A DNA stretch of 50,085 bases from Streptomyces sp. PKU-EA00015 (GTDB lineage: Bacteria; Actinomycetota; Actinomycetes; Streptomycetales; Streptomycetaceae): positions 1-50,085 of the forward strand of contig NZ_JABZEE010000070.1 of assembly GCF_013387495.1 (NCBI RefSeq). Reading direction: 5' to 3'. The notes under the pieces are model-generated. The model was not told where the DNA came from. It was given only the letters and a program-made list of their open reading frames with translations, and ran no database searches. Positions 34,084 to 43,244 of the stretch are shown here, piece after piece. The translations under genes and the position numbers were made by a program. The stretch's first letter is position 1. Every line of letters starts with the position of its first letter.

Positions 34084-34659
34084 ATGGAGCCGATCACACT
34101 CACCACCGAGCGCCTGCTGCTGCGTACCTTCACGGCCGCGGACACCGAGGCCGTCTACCAGTCCTGCCAGGACCCGGACATCCAGCGGTGGACGACGGTT
34201 CCGTCGCCGTACGAACGACAGCACGCCGTCGAGTTCACCGAGCACATGGTCCCGGACGGCTGGCGCAACAGCACCATGTGCACTTTCGCCGTGCTGCCGC
34301 GCGAGGGCGGGCCGCTGATGGCCTCGGTCGCGGTCACTCTGCGTACCTTCTCGGGCACGTGGGAGATCGGCTTCTGGACCGGCAAGGAGCACCGGGGGCG
34401 CGGGGTGATGGCCGAGTCCGTCGCCGCCGTCTCGCACTGGGCCTTCATGCGGCTCGGTGCCACCCGGCTGGAATGGCGGGCCGAGGTGGGGAACAAGGGC
34501 TCACGCGCGGTCGCCGAGAAGGCCGGATTCCGCATCGAGGGCGAGCTGCGCGCCGCCCTGCTCAACAAGGGCACGCTGCGTGACGTGTGGGTCGGCTCCC
34601 TGCTGCCCTCCGATCTCGGCCTGACGAGCGCCCACCCCTATCTGCCCGCCAGTACGTGA
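34084..34659 (+). CDS. GNAT-family N-acetyltransferase (RimJ/RimL-like)
   Basis: A 191-residue acetyltransferase: LTTERLLLRTFTAADTEAVY at the start, acetyl-CoA loop HRGRGVM, then RLEWRAEVGNKGSRAVAEKAGFRIEG, the typical end of ribosomal-protein acetyltransferase-like GNATs. ATG 34084 is preceded by GGAGG at a distance. It is divergent from secA; the 241-bp gap between them should hold both promoters. Substrate unknown. Confidence 0.88.
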   Translation: MEPITLTTERLLLRTFTAADTEAVYQSCQDPDIQRWTTVPSPYERQHAVEFTEHMVPDGWRNSTMCTFAVLPREGGPLMASVAVTLRTFSGTWEIGFWTGKEHRGRGVMAESVAAVSHWAFMRLGATRLEWRAEVGNKGSRAVAEKAGFRIEGELRAALLNKGTLRDVWVGSLLPSDLGLTSAHPYLPAST

Positions 34660-34705
34660 CCCATTCCCCGGCCGGTTGTCAGTGACGGCCTCTAGGGTGC
34701 CCACC

Positions 34706-35869
34706 ATGACCACGCTGCCACCGCCCGTCATCGACCTGTCCGCCGACGAGGCGCGCCGCATCGCGCTGCGCGCCCAGGGACTCCTCGGCGCGCCGGACCG
34801 GCGCGGTGGCGTCCGCGGCGTGCTGCGCCACCTCGGAGCGGTGCAGCTGGACACGATCTCGGTGCTGGCACGCTCGCACGAGCTCATCCCGTACGCGCGT
34901 CTGGGCGCCGTGGGCCGCAGGACGGTCGAGGACGCGTACTGGACGGAGAGCCACAGCTTCGAGTACTGGTCGCACGCCGCGTGCATCCTCCCCGTCGAGG
35001 AATGGCCGCACTTCGCCTTCCGCCGCCGCGCCTACCGCACCCGCCCGCAGTGGTACCACGACCTGCCGGACGGTGCGTACGACGCGGTGATCAAGCAGCT
35101 GCACGCCGAAGGTCCGCTCACCGCGACCGAGTTGGGCGGCGCGAAGAACGGCGGCGAGTGGTGGGACTGGTCCGCCTCCAAGGTCGCCGTCGAGCGTGCC
35201 CTGATGTACGGGGAGGTGGTGTGCACCGAGCGGCGCAGCTGGAAGCGCGTGTACGACCTCGCGGAGCGGGCGATCCCGGACGCCGTCCTGCACGACGACC
35301 TGGACGACAGGGAGTGCCTGCGCCGTCTCGTCCGCCTGGCCGGCCAGGCGCTGGGCGTGGGCACCCGCGCGGACATCGCGGACTACCACCGTCTCAAGGG
35401 AGAGCAGTTCGACGCCGTGGTCGCGGACTCCGGTCTGGTGCCGGTCACGGTCGAGGGGTGGGGCAAGCGCGCATGGGCCGATCCCGCGGCCCTCGCGTCC
35501 CCGCCGCGCGGCCGGCACCGGACGACGCTGCTCTCCCCGTTCGACTCGCTCATCTGGGAGCGGGCGCGCACCGAGCGCATCTTCGGCTTCACCCACCGCC
35601 TGGAGGCGTACGTCCCCAAGCAGAAGCGCGTCCACGGGTACTTCGCGATGCCGCTGCTGGCTGGCGGGCGGCTCCTCGGCCGGGTCGATCCGGCGCGCGA
35701 GGGCCGGACGCTCGTGGCCCGGCAGGTGTCCCTGGCGGGCCCCAAGGCGGTCGCCCCGATGGCGCAGGCGTTGCGCGAGGCAGCCGAATGGGTGGGGTGC
35801 GACGCCGTCCGCGTCGAGAAGGCCGACCGTCCCGAGCTCGCGGCGGATCTGGTCCGGGCACTGGGCTGA
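34706..35869 (+). CDS. YcaQ-like winged-helix protein (crosslink-repair DNA glycosylase family)
   Basis: A 387-residue protein of the HTH_42/YcaQ family. Matching stretches are SADEARRIALRAQGLLG, HLGAVQLDTISVLARSHELIPYARLG, AYWTESHSFEYWSHAACILP and LSPFDSLIWERARTERIFGF. E. coli YcaQ and Streptomyces AlkX/AlkZ relatives unhook DNA interstrand crosslinks; some family members guard antibiotic producers. The QLD-like catalytic motif is present as VQLDTI near residue 47. ATG 34706 is preferred over an upstream TTG. It follows the GNAT gene by 46 nt, so they may share a transcript. Confidence 0.85.
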   Translation: MTTLPPPVIDLSADEARRIALRAQGLLGAPDRRGGVRGVLRHLGAVQLDTISVLARSHELIPYARLGAVGRRTVEDAYWTESHSFEYWSHAACILPVEEWPHFAFRRRAYRTRPQWYHDLPDGAYDAVIKQLHAEGPLTATELGGAKNGGEWWDWSASKVAVERALMYGEVVCTERRSWKRVYDLAERAIPDAVLHDDLDDRECLRRLVRLAGQALGVGTRADIADYHRLKGEQFDAVVADSGLVPVTVEGWGKRAWADPAALASPPRGRHRTTLLSPFDSLIWERARTERIFGFTHRLEAYVPKQKRVHGYFAMPLLAGGRLLGRVDPAREGRTLVARQVSLAGPKAVAPMAQALREAAEWVGCDAVRVEKADRPELAADLVRALG

Positions 35870-35892
35870 CGCGCCCCGCACCGCCGCCGGTC

Positions 35893-36648
35893 TCAGCGGA
35901 TCTCGAGGATCTTCTCCCGCATCGCGTAGACCACGGCCTCCATCCGGGAGTGGAGCTGCAGCTTCTCCAGGATGTTGCGGACGTGGTTCTTCACGGTGTT
36001 CTCGGAGATGAACAACTCCTTGGCGATGTCGCGGTTGTTCATCCCCGTGGCGACGAGCTTGAGCACCTCCAGCTCCCGGTCGGTCAGCCGGGGGGCCGGC
36101 ACGAGCCTGCGCTCGTCGGTGCGCTGGATCATCGACTTGAACTCGGTGAGCAGCTTGGAGGCCATGGAGGGGCTGATCTGCGACTGGCCGTCGGCGACGG
36201 CGCGGATCGCGGTCGCGACCTCGTCCGTGGAGATCTCCTTGAGGAGATAGCCCGTGGCGCCGGCCTTGATCGCGTCGTAGAGGTCGGCCTCCTCGTCGCT
36301 GATCGTCAGCATGATGATCTTGGCGCTGGGGGCCACCTCCTTGATGGAGGTGCATGCCTCGATACCGCCGCGCTTGGGCATCCGCACGTCCATCAGCACG
36401 ATGTCGGGCAGCAGGTCGGCCGCCTTGTCCACCGCCTCCGCCCCGTCACCGGCCTCGCCCACGACCTGGATGTCCTCCTCCTGCTTGAGGACGATCTCCA
36501 GCCCTCGCCGGAAGAGCGCGTGGTCGTCCACCACGAGCACCCGGATCGGCTCGGCCGCGCAGGAGCCGCGCGGCTCCTCCGCCTCGGTGTCGACGACTGC
36601 GGGGCGGCCGCCCGCTTCGCTGTGCACCGGCCCGAAGCTGTCCGCCAT
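35893..36648 (-). CDS. Orphan NarL/LuxR-type response regulator
   Basis: A 251-residue regulator. After a 33-residue acidic extension comes a receiver domain (VLVVDDHALFRRGL; phospho-acceptor Asp in VLMDVRMP; Lys in GYLLKEIS) and a C-terminal LuxR helix-turn-helix (LTDRELEVLKLVATGMNNRDIAKELFISENTVKNHV, in two blocks). All usual receiver residues are kept. The start is ATG 36648 with GGGGAGGA 3-10 nt upstream. No histidine kinase is near, so its partner lies elsewhere or it is not phosphorylated in the usual way. Confidence 0.92.
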   Translation of the reverse strand: MADSFGPVHSEAGGRPAVVDTEAEEPRGSCAAEPIRVLVVDDHALFRRGLEIVLKQEEDIQVVGEAGDGAEAVDKAADLLPDIVLMDVRMPKRGGIEACTSIKEVAPSAKIIMLTISDEEADLYDAIKAGATGYLLKEISTDEVATAIRAVADGQSQISPSMASKLLTEFKSMIQRTDERRLVPAPRLTDRELEVLKLVATGMNNRDIAKELFISENTVKNHVRNILEKLQLHSRMEAVVYAMREKILEIR

Positions 36649-36782
36649 CGTTCCTCCCCCTGAAGGCCGTGGCCCGAAGATCATGTCTGGTCTGCCAACC
36701 TCATTGCGACGCAGATCCGTTGGCTTGCCACACCATGCTTTCATGCCCGGACGACAGAGCGGTGATCCAGTGGTTGCACGGG

Positions 36783-36821
36783 GGTGCCCCTGGGGGGCGC
36801 ACAGGGCGCTCCAGGGGCACC
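36783..36821 (-). terminator. Terminator of hpf
   Basis: A perfect 11-bp inverted repeat (GGTGCCCCTGG/CCAGGGGCACC) with a 17-nt loop, 35 nt past the hpf stop on the minus strand. Confidence 0.75.
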
Positions 36822-36856
36822 ACTTCATCGCTGACGGGGCTCAGTACGCGCCGGGG

Positions 36857-37546
36857 TCAGCCGCCCAGCGCACCTCCGGCTCCACCTGCCTCGGAACCGG
36901 CCAGCGGGTCGGTCTCCAGGCGGATCACGCCGTAGTCGTAGGCATGCCGCCGGTAGACGACACTGGGCTGCTTCGTCTCGGAGTCGACGAAAAGATAGAA
37001 GTCATGGCCGACCAGCTCCATCTCGTAGAGAGCCTGGTCGAGCGACATCGGCGCTGCCGTGTGCAGCTTCTCGCGAACCACCAGCGGTCCCTCGCCCTGT
37101 ACTTCGAGCGAACCGATCCGGGTGGTGGGAATGGATTCCGTCGCCTCTTCGGCGAGAGTCTTGCCATTGGCGTTCAACTCGGCGACACCGGGCACCACAT
37201 CGGCCACCTCTGCCGCCGACAGCCGACCGGTGCCGCGCCGGGTGTGGCGCTTGTCGTGCTGCTTGCGAAGCCGGGCCTCCAGCTTGCCGGTGGCGAGGTC
37301 GAGCGCTGCGTACGGGTCGGCGGCAGCTGCCTCCGCCCGGATCACCGGGCCGCGGGAGCGAAGCGTGATCTCCACACGGTCGGAACGGTCTGCCTGCCGC
37401 GGGTTGTGCTCCTTGGACACCTCGACGTCGAGGCTGATCACCTTGCCGTCGAGCTTCTGGATCTTCTCCAGCTTCAGCTTCTCGGCCACGTGCTTGCGGA
37501 ACCGCTCGGGCACCTCGGTCTTGCGGCCCTTGACGACGATGTCCAC
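36857..37546 (-). CDS. hpf: Long-form ribosome hibernation promoting factor
   Basis: A 229-residue protein. The N-terminal domain (1 to about 105, MDIVVKGRKTEVPERFRKHVAEKL) binds the small-subunit decoding site. The C-terminal domain (about 165-225, PMSLDQALYEMELVGHDFYLFVD) joins two ribosomes into inactive 100S dimers, as in other long HPFs. GTG 37546 is chosen since the domain begins there; the upstream frame is not HPF-like. It sits between the orphan regulator and comF, the usual place in this genus. Confidence 0.93.
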   Translation of the reverse strand: MDIVVKGRKTEVPERFRKHVAEKLKLEKIQKLDGKVISLDVEVSKEHNPRQADRSDRVEITLRSRGPVIRAEAAAADPYAALDLATGKLEARLRKQHDKRHTRRGTGRLSAAEVADVVPGVAELNANGKTLAEEATESIPTTRIGSLEVQGEGPLVVREKLHTAAPMSLDQALYEMELVGHDFYLFVDSETKQPSVVYRRHAYDYGVIRLETDPLAGSEAGGAGGALGG

Positions 37547-37890
37547 GCAGAACTCCGTTCCCGGATAACTCCGACGGCTCACCGGCCGCGGAGCATCTCC
37601 CTCTTGCACCAGGCTCCGGTGATCACCGGGGCCTCGGACTTGGCGACTTTCACCTCCTCCTCCCCAGTCGACAAGATCCCCACCCCACCCAATTTCGAGG
37701 CTGTCCCTGTCCCGAATCCCCGGCCGGGAAATCGGCAGCGCATTCGGTGAGGTTCGGGCATCGCCATTCCTCACAACCGAACATAGCTCGCTCGGACGGA
37801 TGTCGGCACCCGATACCTGAAGGTACCTCCGATCAGGCGTTTTTGCCCTCTCACTACCTGCAACGATGCAAGTTCCTCTTCAGTTCCGGT
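37547..37890 (-). promoter_or_regulatory. Upstream region of hpf
   Basis: These 344 bp between comF and hpf hold no gene. Parts (about 37770-37910) are AT-richer than the surroundings. A near-perfect dyad TGCAACGATGCA lies at 37859-37870 and a palindrome AGGTACCT at 37821-37828. I could not pick a clear promoter. Confidence 0.4.
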
Positions 37891-38676
37891 TTATTCGAAG
37901 GACACCGGTGGCACCGCCACGACTGCCGCACTCGGCCGTACTGATCCCGGACCCGCCGCCTCCTCCACGGCACTCAGTGCCCGCGCCGCCTCCACCAAAG
38001 AAGCGCCGGTCGTCATGACGTCGTCCACCAGCACTGCTGTACCGCCCTTCAGCAGCCGCGCCGCCCCCTGCCGCAGCCGCAGTGCCCCTGAGAGATTGAC
38101 GAGCCTCTCGCGGGCGGTCAGCCCCGCCTGATCGGCCACCGGCCGGTGCTGGCGCAGTACCGGCAGCACCTGAGCGGGGCACCCCGTGCGCCGCAGCTCG
38201 GCCGCCGCCGCCAGCGCGATCCGGCGCGCCGGATCATGACCGCGAGCCCGCACCGCCCTGCGGGCGGACGGCACCGGCACCAGCAGCAGCGCCCCGTGCG
38301 CCGCACCATGGGGCCGCCGGGCAGATGCCCGCACCGCGCCCGCGAGGGCCCGGCCGAGCGGCCTGGAGAGCCCCAGCGCACCCCGTTCCTTGTGCGCGAG
38401 CAACACGGCCCGCACGGCATCGGTGTACTTGGCGGCGGCATGCACCACCGGCAGGCCCTCCGGCTCCGGCACCGGTCTCGCACGCCGTGCCGGCCTCCCG
38501 TGCAACGCGGCCGCGCAGCGCTCGCACAGCTCGGTACGCGGCCTGCCGCAGCCGCCGCAGGCAACCGGCAGCACCAGACCGGAGATCTCCCGCCACCATC
38601 CCCGCACGGAAATCCACTGTGCCGAGGTCCCCACCCGGGGGCCACCCCTGTGGACAACGCACCGGAACCCGCCCAC
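37891..38676 (-). CDS. ComF-family phosphoribosyltransferase-like protein
   Basis: A protein of up to 261 residues. It has an N-terminal zinc-ribbon (CGGCGRPRTELCERC) and a C-terminal phosphoribosyltransferase fold with the PRPP loop VLVDDVMTTGAS. In naturally competent bacteria ComFC takes part in DNA uptake; in actinobacteria the role is unknown. GTG 38676 gives the longest form; a start nearer the zinc-ribbon is possible. It follows lpqB by 20 nt, so it is probably the last gene of the mtr operon. Confidence 0.85.
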   Translation of the reverse strand: MGGFRCVVHRGGPRVGTSAQWISVRGWWREISGLVLPVACGGCGRPRTELCERCAAALHGRPARRARPVPEPEGLPVVHAAAKYTDAVRAVLLAHKERGALGLSRPLGRALAGAVRASARRPHGAAHGALLLVPVPSARRAVRARGHDPARRIALAAAAELRRTGCPAQVLPVLRQHRPVADQAGLTARERLVNLSGALRLRQGAARLLKGGTAVLVDDVMTTGASLVEAARALSAVEEAAGPGSVRPSAAVVAVPPVSFE

Positions 38677-38696
38677 CGGACGGGAAAAGGTCCCTG

Positions 38697-40544
38697 TCAG
38701 CCGGGATAGACGGGTGACGACCCCTTCTCGACCACCGTCTGCCAGTTCGCGCCGGCCGGCAGACGCACGATGCCGTCCTCCTCCGAATGCGCCACCAGCG
38801 GCCTGCTCTCGTCGTCCGACGCGGCGACCGCCTTGACCTGGTTCAGGCCCGGCAGGATCGCGTTGGGAGACGTGGACCCGTCGGTCTGCATGTAGCGCAC
38901 CTGCTGGACCCCGCCGGACTCCTTGCCGACCACGACCAGCCGGCTGGGACCCGCCCAGGACACCGCCGTCACCGTCTCCAACTGAGGAGCCGCCGGACGC
39001 AGTTCGGTCACGGTCACGGCAAGGTCGTCGCTCGGGCCGTGCCGCTCCACGCGCCCGATCTTCAGCGTCGTCCTGCCGTCCTTCGTCAGCAGCAGCGCCA
39101 CGCGGACACCGTCCGCCGACACCTTCACCGCCTCGATCCGGGCACCGTCGAGCCCCGGCACGATCTTGACGTCTTGAGGAGTCTCCTCACCACCGGGCAC
39201 CCGCATCAGCGCCGGATCGGCGGCATCCCGGTCCGCGACCCACAGGTCTCCCCTGCCGTCCCAGCTGGGTGCGGACAGACGGTTGCCGCCCTTGCCCCGG
39301 CTGGTCACCAAGGGACCGCCCAGCTCCGTACCGGAGGTGATGGACGCCACGTACAGCTTGCTCCCGTCGGGGGAGACCGCCGCCGCCGTGCGCTCGTCGC
39401 GGGAGACCGCCACCGAACTCATCGACAGAGCGCCGTCGCCGAACGGCCCCGGCACGTTCTGCGGCGCGCCGATCTCCTTGGTCCCGGCCGCGAGCAGCGC
39501 CAGCCGGTGCTTCTCGTCGACGAAGTACTGGTTGTCGTGGGTGTCCGAGCCGTGGTCCGGCGCGTACTCCTCGGCCTGGCCGGCGGTGAGCACGCACAGC
39601 TGGCTGCCGTCCGACCGCAGCAGCTCCACCTGCTCGGCACGCGAGGACGACAGGTCCTTGAGCGTGAAGAGGATCTGCGCGGCCATCCTCGTGCACTGCG
39701 GCCTGCCCACGCCGGACGCCTTGCCGTTCAGCGGGACCCTCAGTCCGTTCCGGTCGTCGAACGACAGCGACCTGGTGCCCTTCTTCAGGGCCGTGCCCGT
39801 CGGGAAACGCGACTCGACCACCGGCTTCAGCCAGTTCGTCGGGCCCTCCAGCAGCGCGGAGACGGCCTGCGTGACCGGGTCCTGCCGGGTCACCGGGTCC
39901 TGCCGCTGCCGGATGTAGACGGGATCGGCCACCATGACGCTCCGCCCGGAGGCGAAGTAGTACTTGTTGACCGAGACGTAGTTGCGCTCGAAGTCCGACG
40001 CACCGAGCAGCAGACCGGGCGGCAGACTGTCGATCCGCCACTCCTTGCCGTCGGGACCGCTCTGCTGCGACAGGTGAATGGTCCTGCGGTAGTCCGCGGG
40101 CGTCACCGGCTGATAGGCGCGCTGGGAATCCACCGTGGCTATCTGGCGGCCGAACAGCGGATAGTTCATGCCCGGGTCGTCCCGGTCGCCGAGGACCGGC
40201 ATGCCGGGGACGGGCGCGGCCTCCAGAACCGTCGTGCTCGCCTCGGGCCGCCACTTCTGCGACGTCTCCGGCGTGAGGTACGAACGGGCCGTGGCGAAGT
40301 TCGAGTCGTCACTGGTCATCGCTTCGAGGAAGCCCGTGACGATCTCGTCGGGCGTCGCGCCCTTGCGCGGCTGCACGGCGTACACCCGGACCTGCGAGTC
40401 GCCGCGCTGCGACGCCTTCACGGGGTGCACGTCGCCACTGTCCGGCATCGACGCGCATCCGGCGAGCAGCACACCGCTCGCACCGAGCAGCGCCACCGCA
40501 CGTGCCCCACCCGCGCGCCCCTGACGACGGGGATCAGCGCCCAC
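38697..40544 (-). CDS. lpqB: Lipoprotein LpqB
   Basis: A 615-residue lipoprotein: signal sequence with lipobox LLAGC (Cys30), a GerMN-like domain in the first half, and a beta-propeller-like second half. In mycobacteria LpqB interacts with MtrB outside the membrane and tunes MtrA phosphorylation. GTG 40544 overlaps the mtrB stop by 11 nt and has GGAGGG upstream. An in-frame 18-bp tandem duplication gives RQDPVT twice in a row. Confidence 0.93.
   Translation of the reverse strand: MGADPRRQGRAGGARAVALLGASGVLLAGCASMPDSGDVHPVKASQRGDSQVRVYAVQPRKGATPDEIVTGFLEAMTSDDSNFATARSYLTPETSQKWRPEASTTVLEAAPVPGMPVLGDRDDPGMNYPLFGRQIATVDSQRAYQPVTPADYRRTIHLSQQSGPDGKEWRIDSLPPGLLLGASDFERNYVSVNKYYFASGRSVMVADPVYIRQRQDPVTRQDPVTQAVSALLEGPTNWLKPVVESRFPTGTALKKGTRSLSFDDRNGLRVPLNGKASGVGRPQCTRMAAQILFTLKDLSSSRAEQVELLRSDGSQLCVLTAGQAEEYAPDHGSDTHDNQYFVDEKHRLALLAAGTKEIGAPQNVPGPFGDGALSMSSVAVSRDERTAAAVSPDGSKLYVASITSGTELGGPLVTSRGKGGNRLSAPSWDGRGDLWVADRDAADPALMRVPGGEETPQDVKIVPGLDGARIEAVKVSADGVRVALLLTKDGRTTLKIGRVERHGPSDDLAVTVTELRPAAPQLETVTAVSWAGPSRLVVVGKESGGVQQVRYMQTDGSTSPNAILPGLNQVKAVAASDDESRPLVAHSEEDGIVRLPAGANWQTVVEKGSSPVYPG
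39871..39906. repeat. 18-bp tandem duplication inside lpqB
   Basis: Two adjacent copies (39871-39888, 39889-39906) of GTSACCGGGTCCTGCCGS differ at two bases and encode RQDPVT twice in frame. Confidence 0.85.
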
Positions 40545-42540
40545 GACTCGTGCCCTCCTGCTCGGTCGGAACCTTGCCCGCGGCCTCGTCGCCCCGCTCC
40601 CCGGCCGGCCGCGCCACGACCCGGGCACCACTGCCCGGCAGCGCCGCCGGGTCGACGCCCCGCGGCGCCGCGCCCCGCACCTGGCCGGGCAGCGGCGCGA
40701 ACTCGGCCCCCGCCTGCACGGGCACGGACGTCAGCCGGTGCCCGTTCACCGGTGCCTCGGCCGAGGACCGCGCACGCTCACGGTTCTGCCGCGAGTCCTC
40801 GGGCTCGAGCGGGATCGGTGAACCGCGCAGCGGCTCGTCCGCCGTACGCGGCAGGGTCAGCCTGAACTGCGAACCCCCGCCCGGCTCCCCCCAGGCCTGC
40901 AGCCAGCCGCCGTGAAGACGGGCGTCCTCGACGGCGATCGACAGCCCCAGACCGGTCCCGCCCGTGGTGCGGGCGCGCGCCGGATCGGCGCGCCAGAACC
41001 GGTTGAACACCCGGGTCGCCTCGCCCGGCTTGAGTCCGACCCCGTAGTCCCGCACGGCGACGGCCACGGCCCCGCCGGCGGCCGCCATGCGCACCACGAC
41101 GTCCCGGCCCTCGCCGTGCTCCACGGCGTTGACCACGAGATTGCGCAGCACACGCTCCACCCGGCGGGCGTCGGCCTCGGCCACCACCGGCTGCTCGTCG
41201 CCGGCCACCCGTATCCGGGAGCCCTTGCGCTCGGCCAGCGGCTCGGCGCCGCCGATCACGCGCCGTACCACCTCGCGCAGGTCTATCGGCTCCGCCTCCA
41301 GCGCCGCGGCCCCGGCGTCGAAACGGCTGATCTCCAGCAGGTCGGACAGCAGCGACTCGAAACGGTCCAGCTGGTCCCCGAGGAGCTCGGCGGAACGGGC
41401 CGTCACCGGGTCGAAGTCGCTGCGCGCCTCGTGGATGACATCGGCCGCCATGCGCACGGTCGTGAGCGGCGTCCGCAGCTCGTGCGACACGTCCGACACG
41501 AAGCGGCGCTGCATGCGGGACAGCTCCTCGAGCTGCTGGATCTTCAGCTGAAGGTTCTGCGCCATCTTGTTGAAGGCCTCACCGAGCCGGGCGATGTCGT
41601 CCTCACCGGTGACCTTCATGCGCTCCTGGAGCCGCCCGGCGGCAAGCCGCTCGGCGATCCCCGCGGCCATGCGCACGGGTGTGACGATCTGGCGCACGAC
41701 GAGCCACGCGATGGCGCCCAGCAGGACCACGACGAACAGCCCGGCCGTGGCGAGCGTCCCCCGGACGAGGTTGAGGGACTGCTCCTCCTGCGCCAGCGGG
41801 AACAGGTAGTACAGCTCGTACGGCTGCCCCTCGATGTCGTTCAGCCGGGTGCCCACGACCAGCCCGGGCTCTGGGTCGAACGCGTTGTTCCAGTACCGGA
41901 TGCTGACGTACGTCTCGTACGTCCCCGAGCCCTGGCCCACGGCGTCCCGCAGCGCCTGCGGAATGCTCGCGGGGTCCACCAGACCCGACGTACGCGGCGC
42001 GCGCCCGGACCCGTCCTGTTGGGAGTCGGCGCTGAGAGCCACCACGTTGTACGAGCCCTGACCGCCGCTGGCGAGCTGCACGACGAGATCGGACCGCCAT
42101 GAGTTGGCGTTCCTGCCCGATGCCGCACCGTCCGGGCCCACGGGGTCGACCGGCGCACTGGCCAGTTCCCGCGCGACGGCGAAGCCGCCGGCCGCCTGGC
42201 TCTGCGCCGCCTTGCTCTTCGCGTCGAGCAGACCGTTGCGCACCTGCCCGATCACGACGAAACCGAGGAGCAGAACCACACCGAGCGACATCAGCAGCGT
42301 GGTCACGACCACGCGGAGCTGGATGTTCCGCCGCCACAGGCGGACAGCGGGCAGCAGGGGACGGCGCAACCAGCGCATCACGAGCCGAGGCACAGGCCCG
42401 CCGGACGCCGCCCCGTCCGGGAGCAGCAGGCCCCCCTGGAACAGGCGGCCGAATCGCGCGGGCTTGCGCCCCGGTCCGGCAGCCCGCCCCGTACGGACTC
42501 CCGGCTCCCCGGGCTTCGGAGCAACGCTGCCAAGGGACAT
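40534..42540 (-). CDS. mtrB: Sensor histidine kinase MtrB
   Basis: A 668-residue membrane kinase. Two helices (about 75-97, 255-277) flank an extracytoplasmic sensor domain; a HAMP linker follows. The phospho-acceptor His is in SDVSHELRTPL; ATPase boxes are NLVVNAVEHG, DYGVGLKPGE and GGTGLGLSIA. The N-terminus has a long cytoplasmic Pro/Arg/Gly-rich extension and the C-terminus a tail of about 100 residues. It pairs with MtrA, which controls development, cell division and antibiotic genes in Streptomyces. ATG 42540 begins 1 nt after the mtrA stop; translation is probably coupled. Confidence 0.94.
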   Translation of the reverse strand: MSLGSVAPKPGEPGVRTGRAAGPGRKPARFGRLFQGGLLLPDGAASGGPVPRLVMRWLRRPLLPAVRLWRRNIQLRVVVTTLLMSLGVVLLLGFVVIGQVRNGLLDAKSKAAQSQAAGGFAVARELASAPVDPVGPDGAASGRNANSWRSDLVVQLASGGQGSYNVVALSADSQQDGSGRAPRTSGLVDPASIPQALRDAVGQGSGTYETYVSIRYWNNAFDPEPGLVVGTRLNDIEGQPYELYYLFPLAQEEQSLNLVRGTLATAGLFVVVLLGAIAWLVVRQIVTPVRMAAGIAERLAAGRLQERMKVTGEDDIARLGEAFNKMAQNLQLKIQQLEELSRMQRRFVSDVSHELRTPLTTVRMAADVIHEARSDFDPVTARSAELLGDQLDRFESLLSDLLEISRFDAGAAALEAEPIDLREVVRRVIGGAEPLAERKGSRIRVAGDEQPVVAEADARRVERVLRNLVVNAVEHGEGRDVVVRMAAAGGAVAVAVRDYGVGLKPGEATRVFNRFWRADPARARTTGGTGLGLSIAVEDARLHGGWLQAWGEPGGGSQFRLTLPRTADEPLRGSPIPLEPEDSRQNRERARSSAEAPVNGHRLTSVPVQAGAEFAPLPGQVRGAAPRGVDPAALPGSGARVVARPAGERGDEAAGKVPTEQEGTSRGR

Positions 42541-42541
42541 G

Positions 42542-43231
42542 TCAGCTCGGCCCGGCCTTGTAACCGACACCCCGGACGGTCACCACGATCTCCGGCCGCT
42601 CCGGGTCCTTCTCGACCTTGGAGCGAAGCCGCTGCACATGGACGTTGACCAGTCGGGTGTCCGCCGCATGTCGGTAACCCCAGACCTGCTCGAGGAGCAC
42701 CTCGCGGGTGAACACCTGCCACGGCTTGCGCGCGAGCGCGACCAGCAGGTCGAACTCCAGCGGCGTCAGCGCTATCGACTGACCGTCCCGCTTCACGGAG
42801 TGCCCCGCCACATCGATCACCAGGTCACCGATGGCAAGCTGCTCCGGAGCAGGATCCTCCGACCTCCGCAGCCGCGCCCGGATACGGGCGACAAGCTCCT
42901 TCGGCTTGAACGGCTTGACGATGTAGTCGTCGGCCCCGGACTCGAGACCCACCACCACATCCACCGTGTCGCTCTTGGCCGTCAGCATCACGATCGGCAC
43001 ACCGGACTCCGCCCGGATGAGCCGGCACACCTCGATGCCGTCCCTGCCGGGCAGCATCAGGTCCAGCAGCACCAGGTCCGGCTTGCTCTCCCGGAAGGCG
43101 GCAAGTGCCTTGTCACCGTCCGCTACGAACGACGGCTCGAAACCTTCACCACGCAGCACAATCCCGAGCATCTCGGCCAGCGCGTTGTCGTCGTCGACGA
43201 CAAGGACTCGTCCCTTCATATTCGACATCAT
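42542..43231 (-). CDS. mtrA: Response regulator MtrA
   Basis: A 229-residue OmpR-type regulator. The receiver domain has VLVVDDDNALAEML, phospho-acceptor Asp in LVLLDLMLPG and Lys in IVKPFKPKEL; the winged-helix domain contains ALTPLEFDLLVALARKPWQVF and ADTRLVNVHVQRLR. It starts 4 nt after mtnA; ATG 43231, 43228 and 43219 are all possible. An AT-rich palindrome overlaps the mtnA stop directly upstream. Confidence 0.96.
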   Translation of the reverse strand: MMSNMKGRVLVVDDDNALAEMLGIVLRGEGFEPSFVADGDKALAAFRESKPDLVLLDLMLPGRDGIEVCRLIRAESGVPIVMLTAKSDTVDVVVGLESGADDYIVKPFKPKELVARIRARLRRSEDPAPEQLAIGDLVIDVAGHSVKRDGQSIALTPLEFDLLVALARKPWQVFTREVLLEQVWGYRHAADTRLVNVHVQRLRSKVEKDPERPEIVVTVRGVGYKAGPS

Positions 43232-43234
43232 CCC

Positions 43235-43244
43235 ATTAGCTAAT
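43235..43244. promoter_or_regulatory. AT-rich palindrome upstream of mtrA
   Basis: ATTAGCTAAT is a perfect 10-bp palindrome, rare in such GC-rich DNA. It overlaps the mtnA stop and sits 3 nt before the first mtrA ATG. On the minus strand it is preceded by GGTAACG, so GTAAC lies close by, which recalls GTnAC-type MtrA/GlnR half-sites. Confidence 0.45.
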
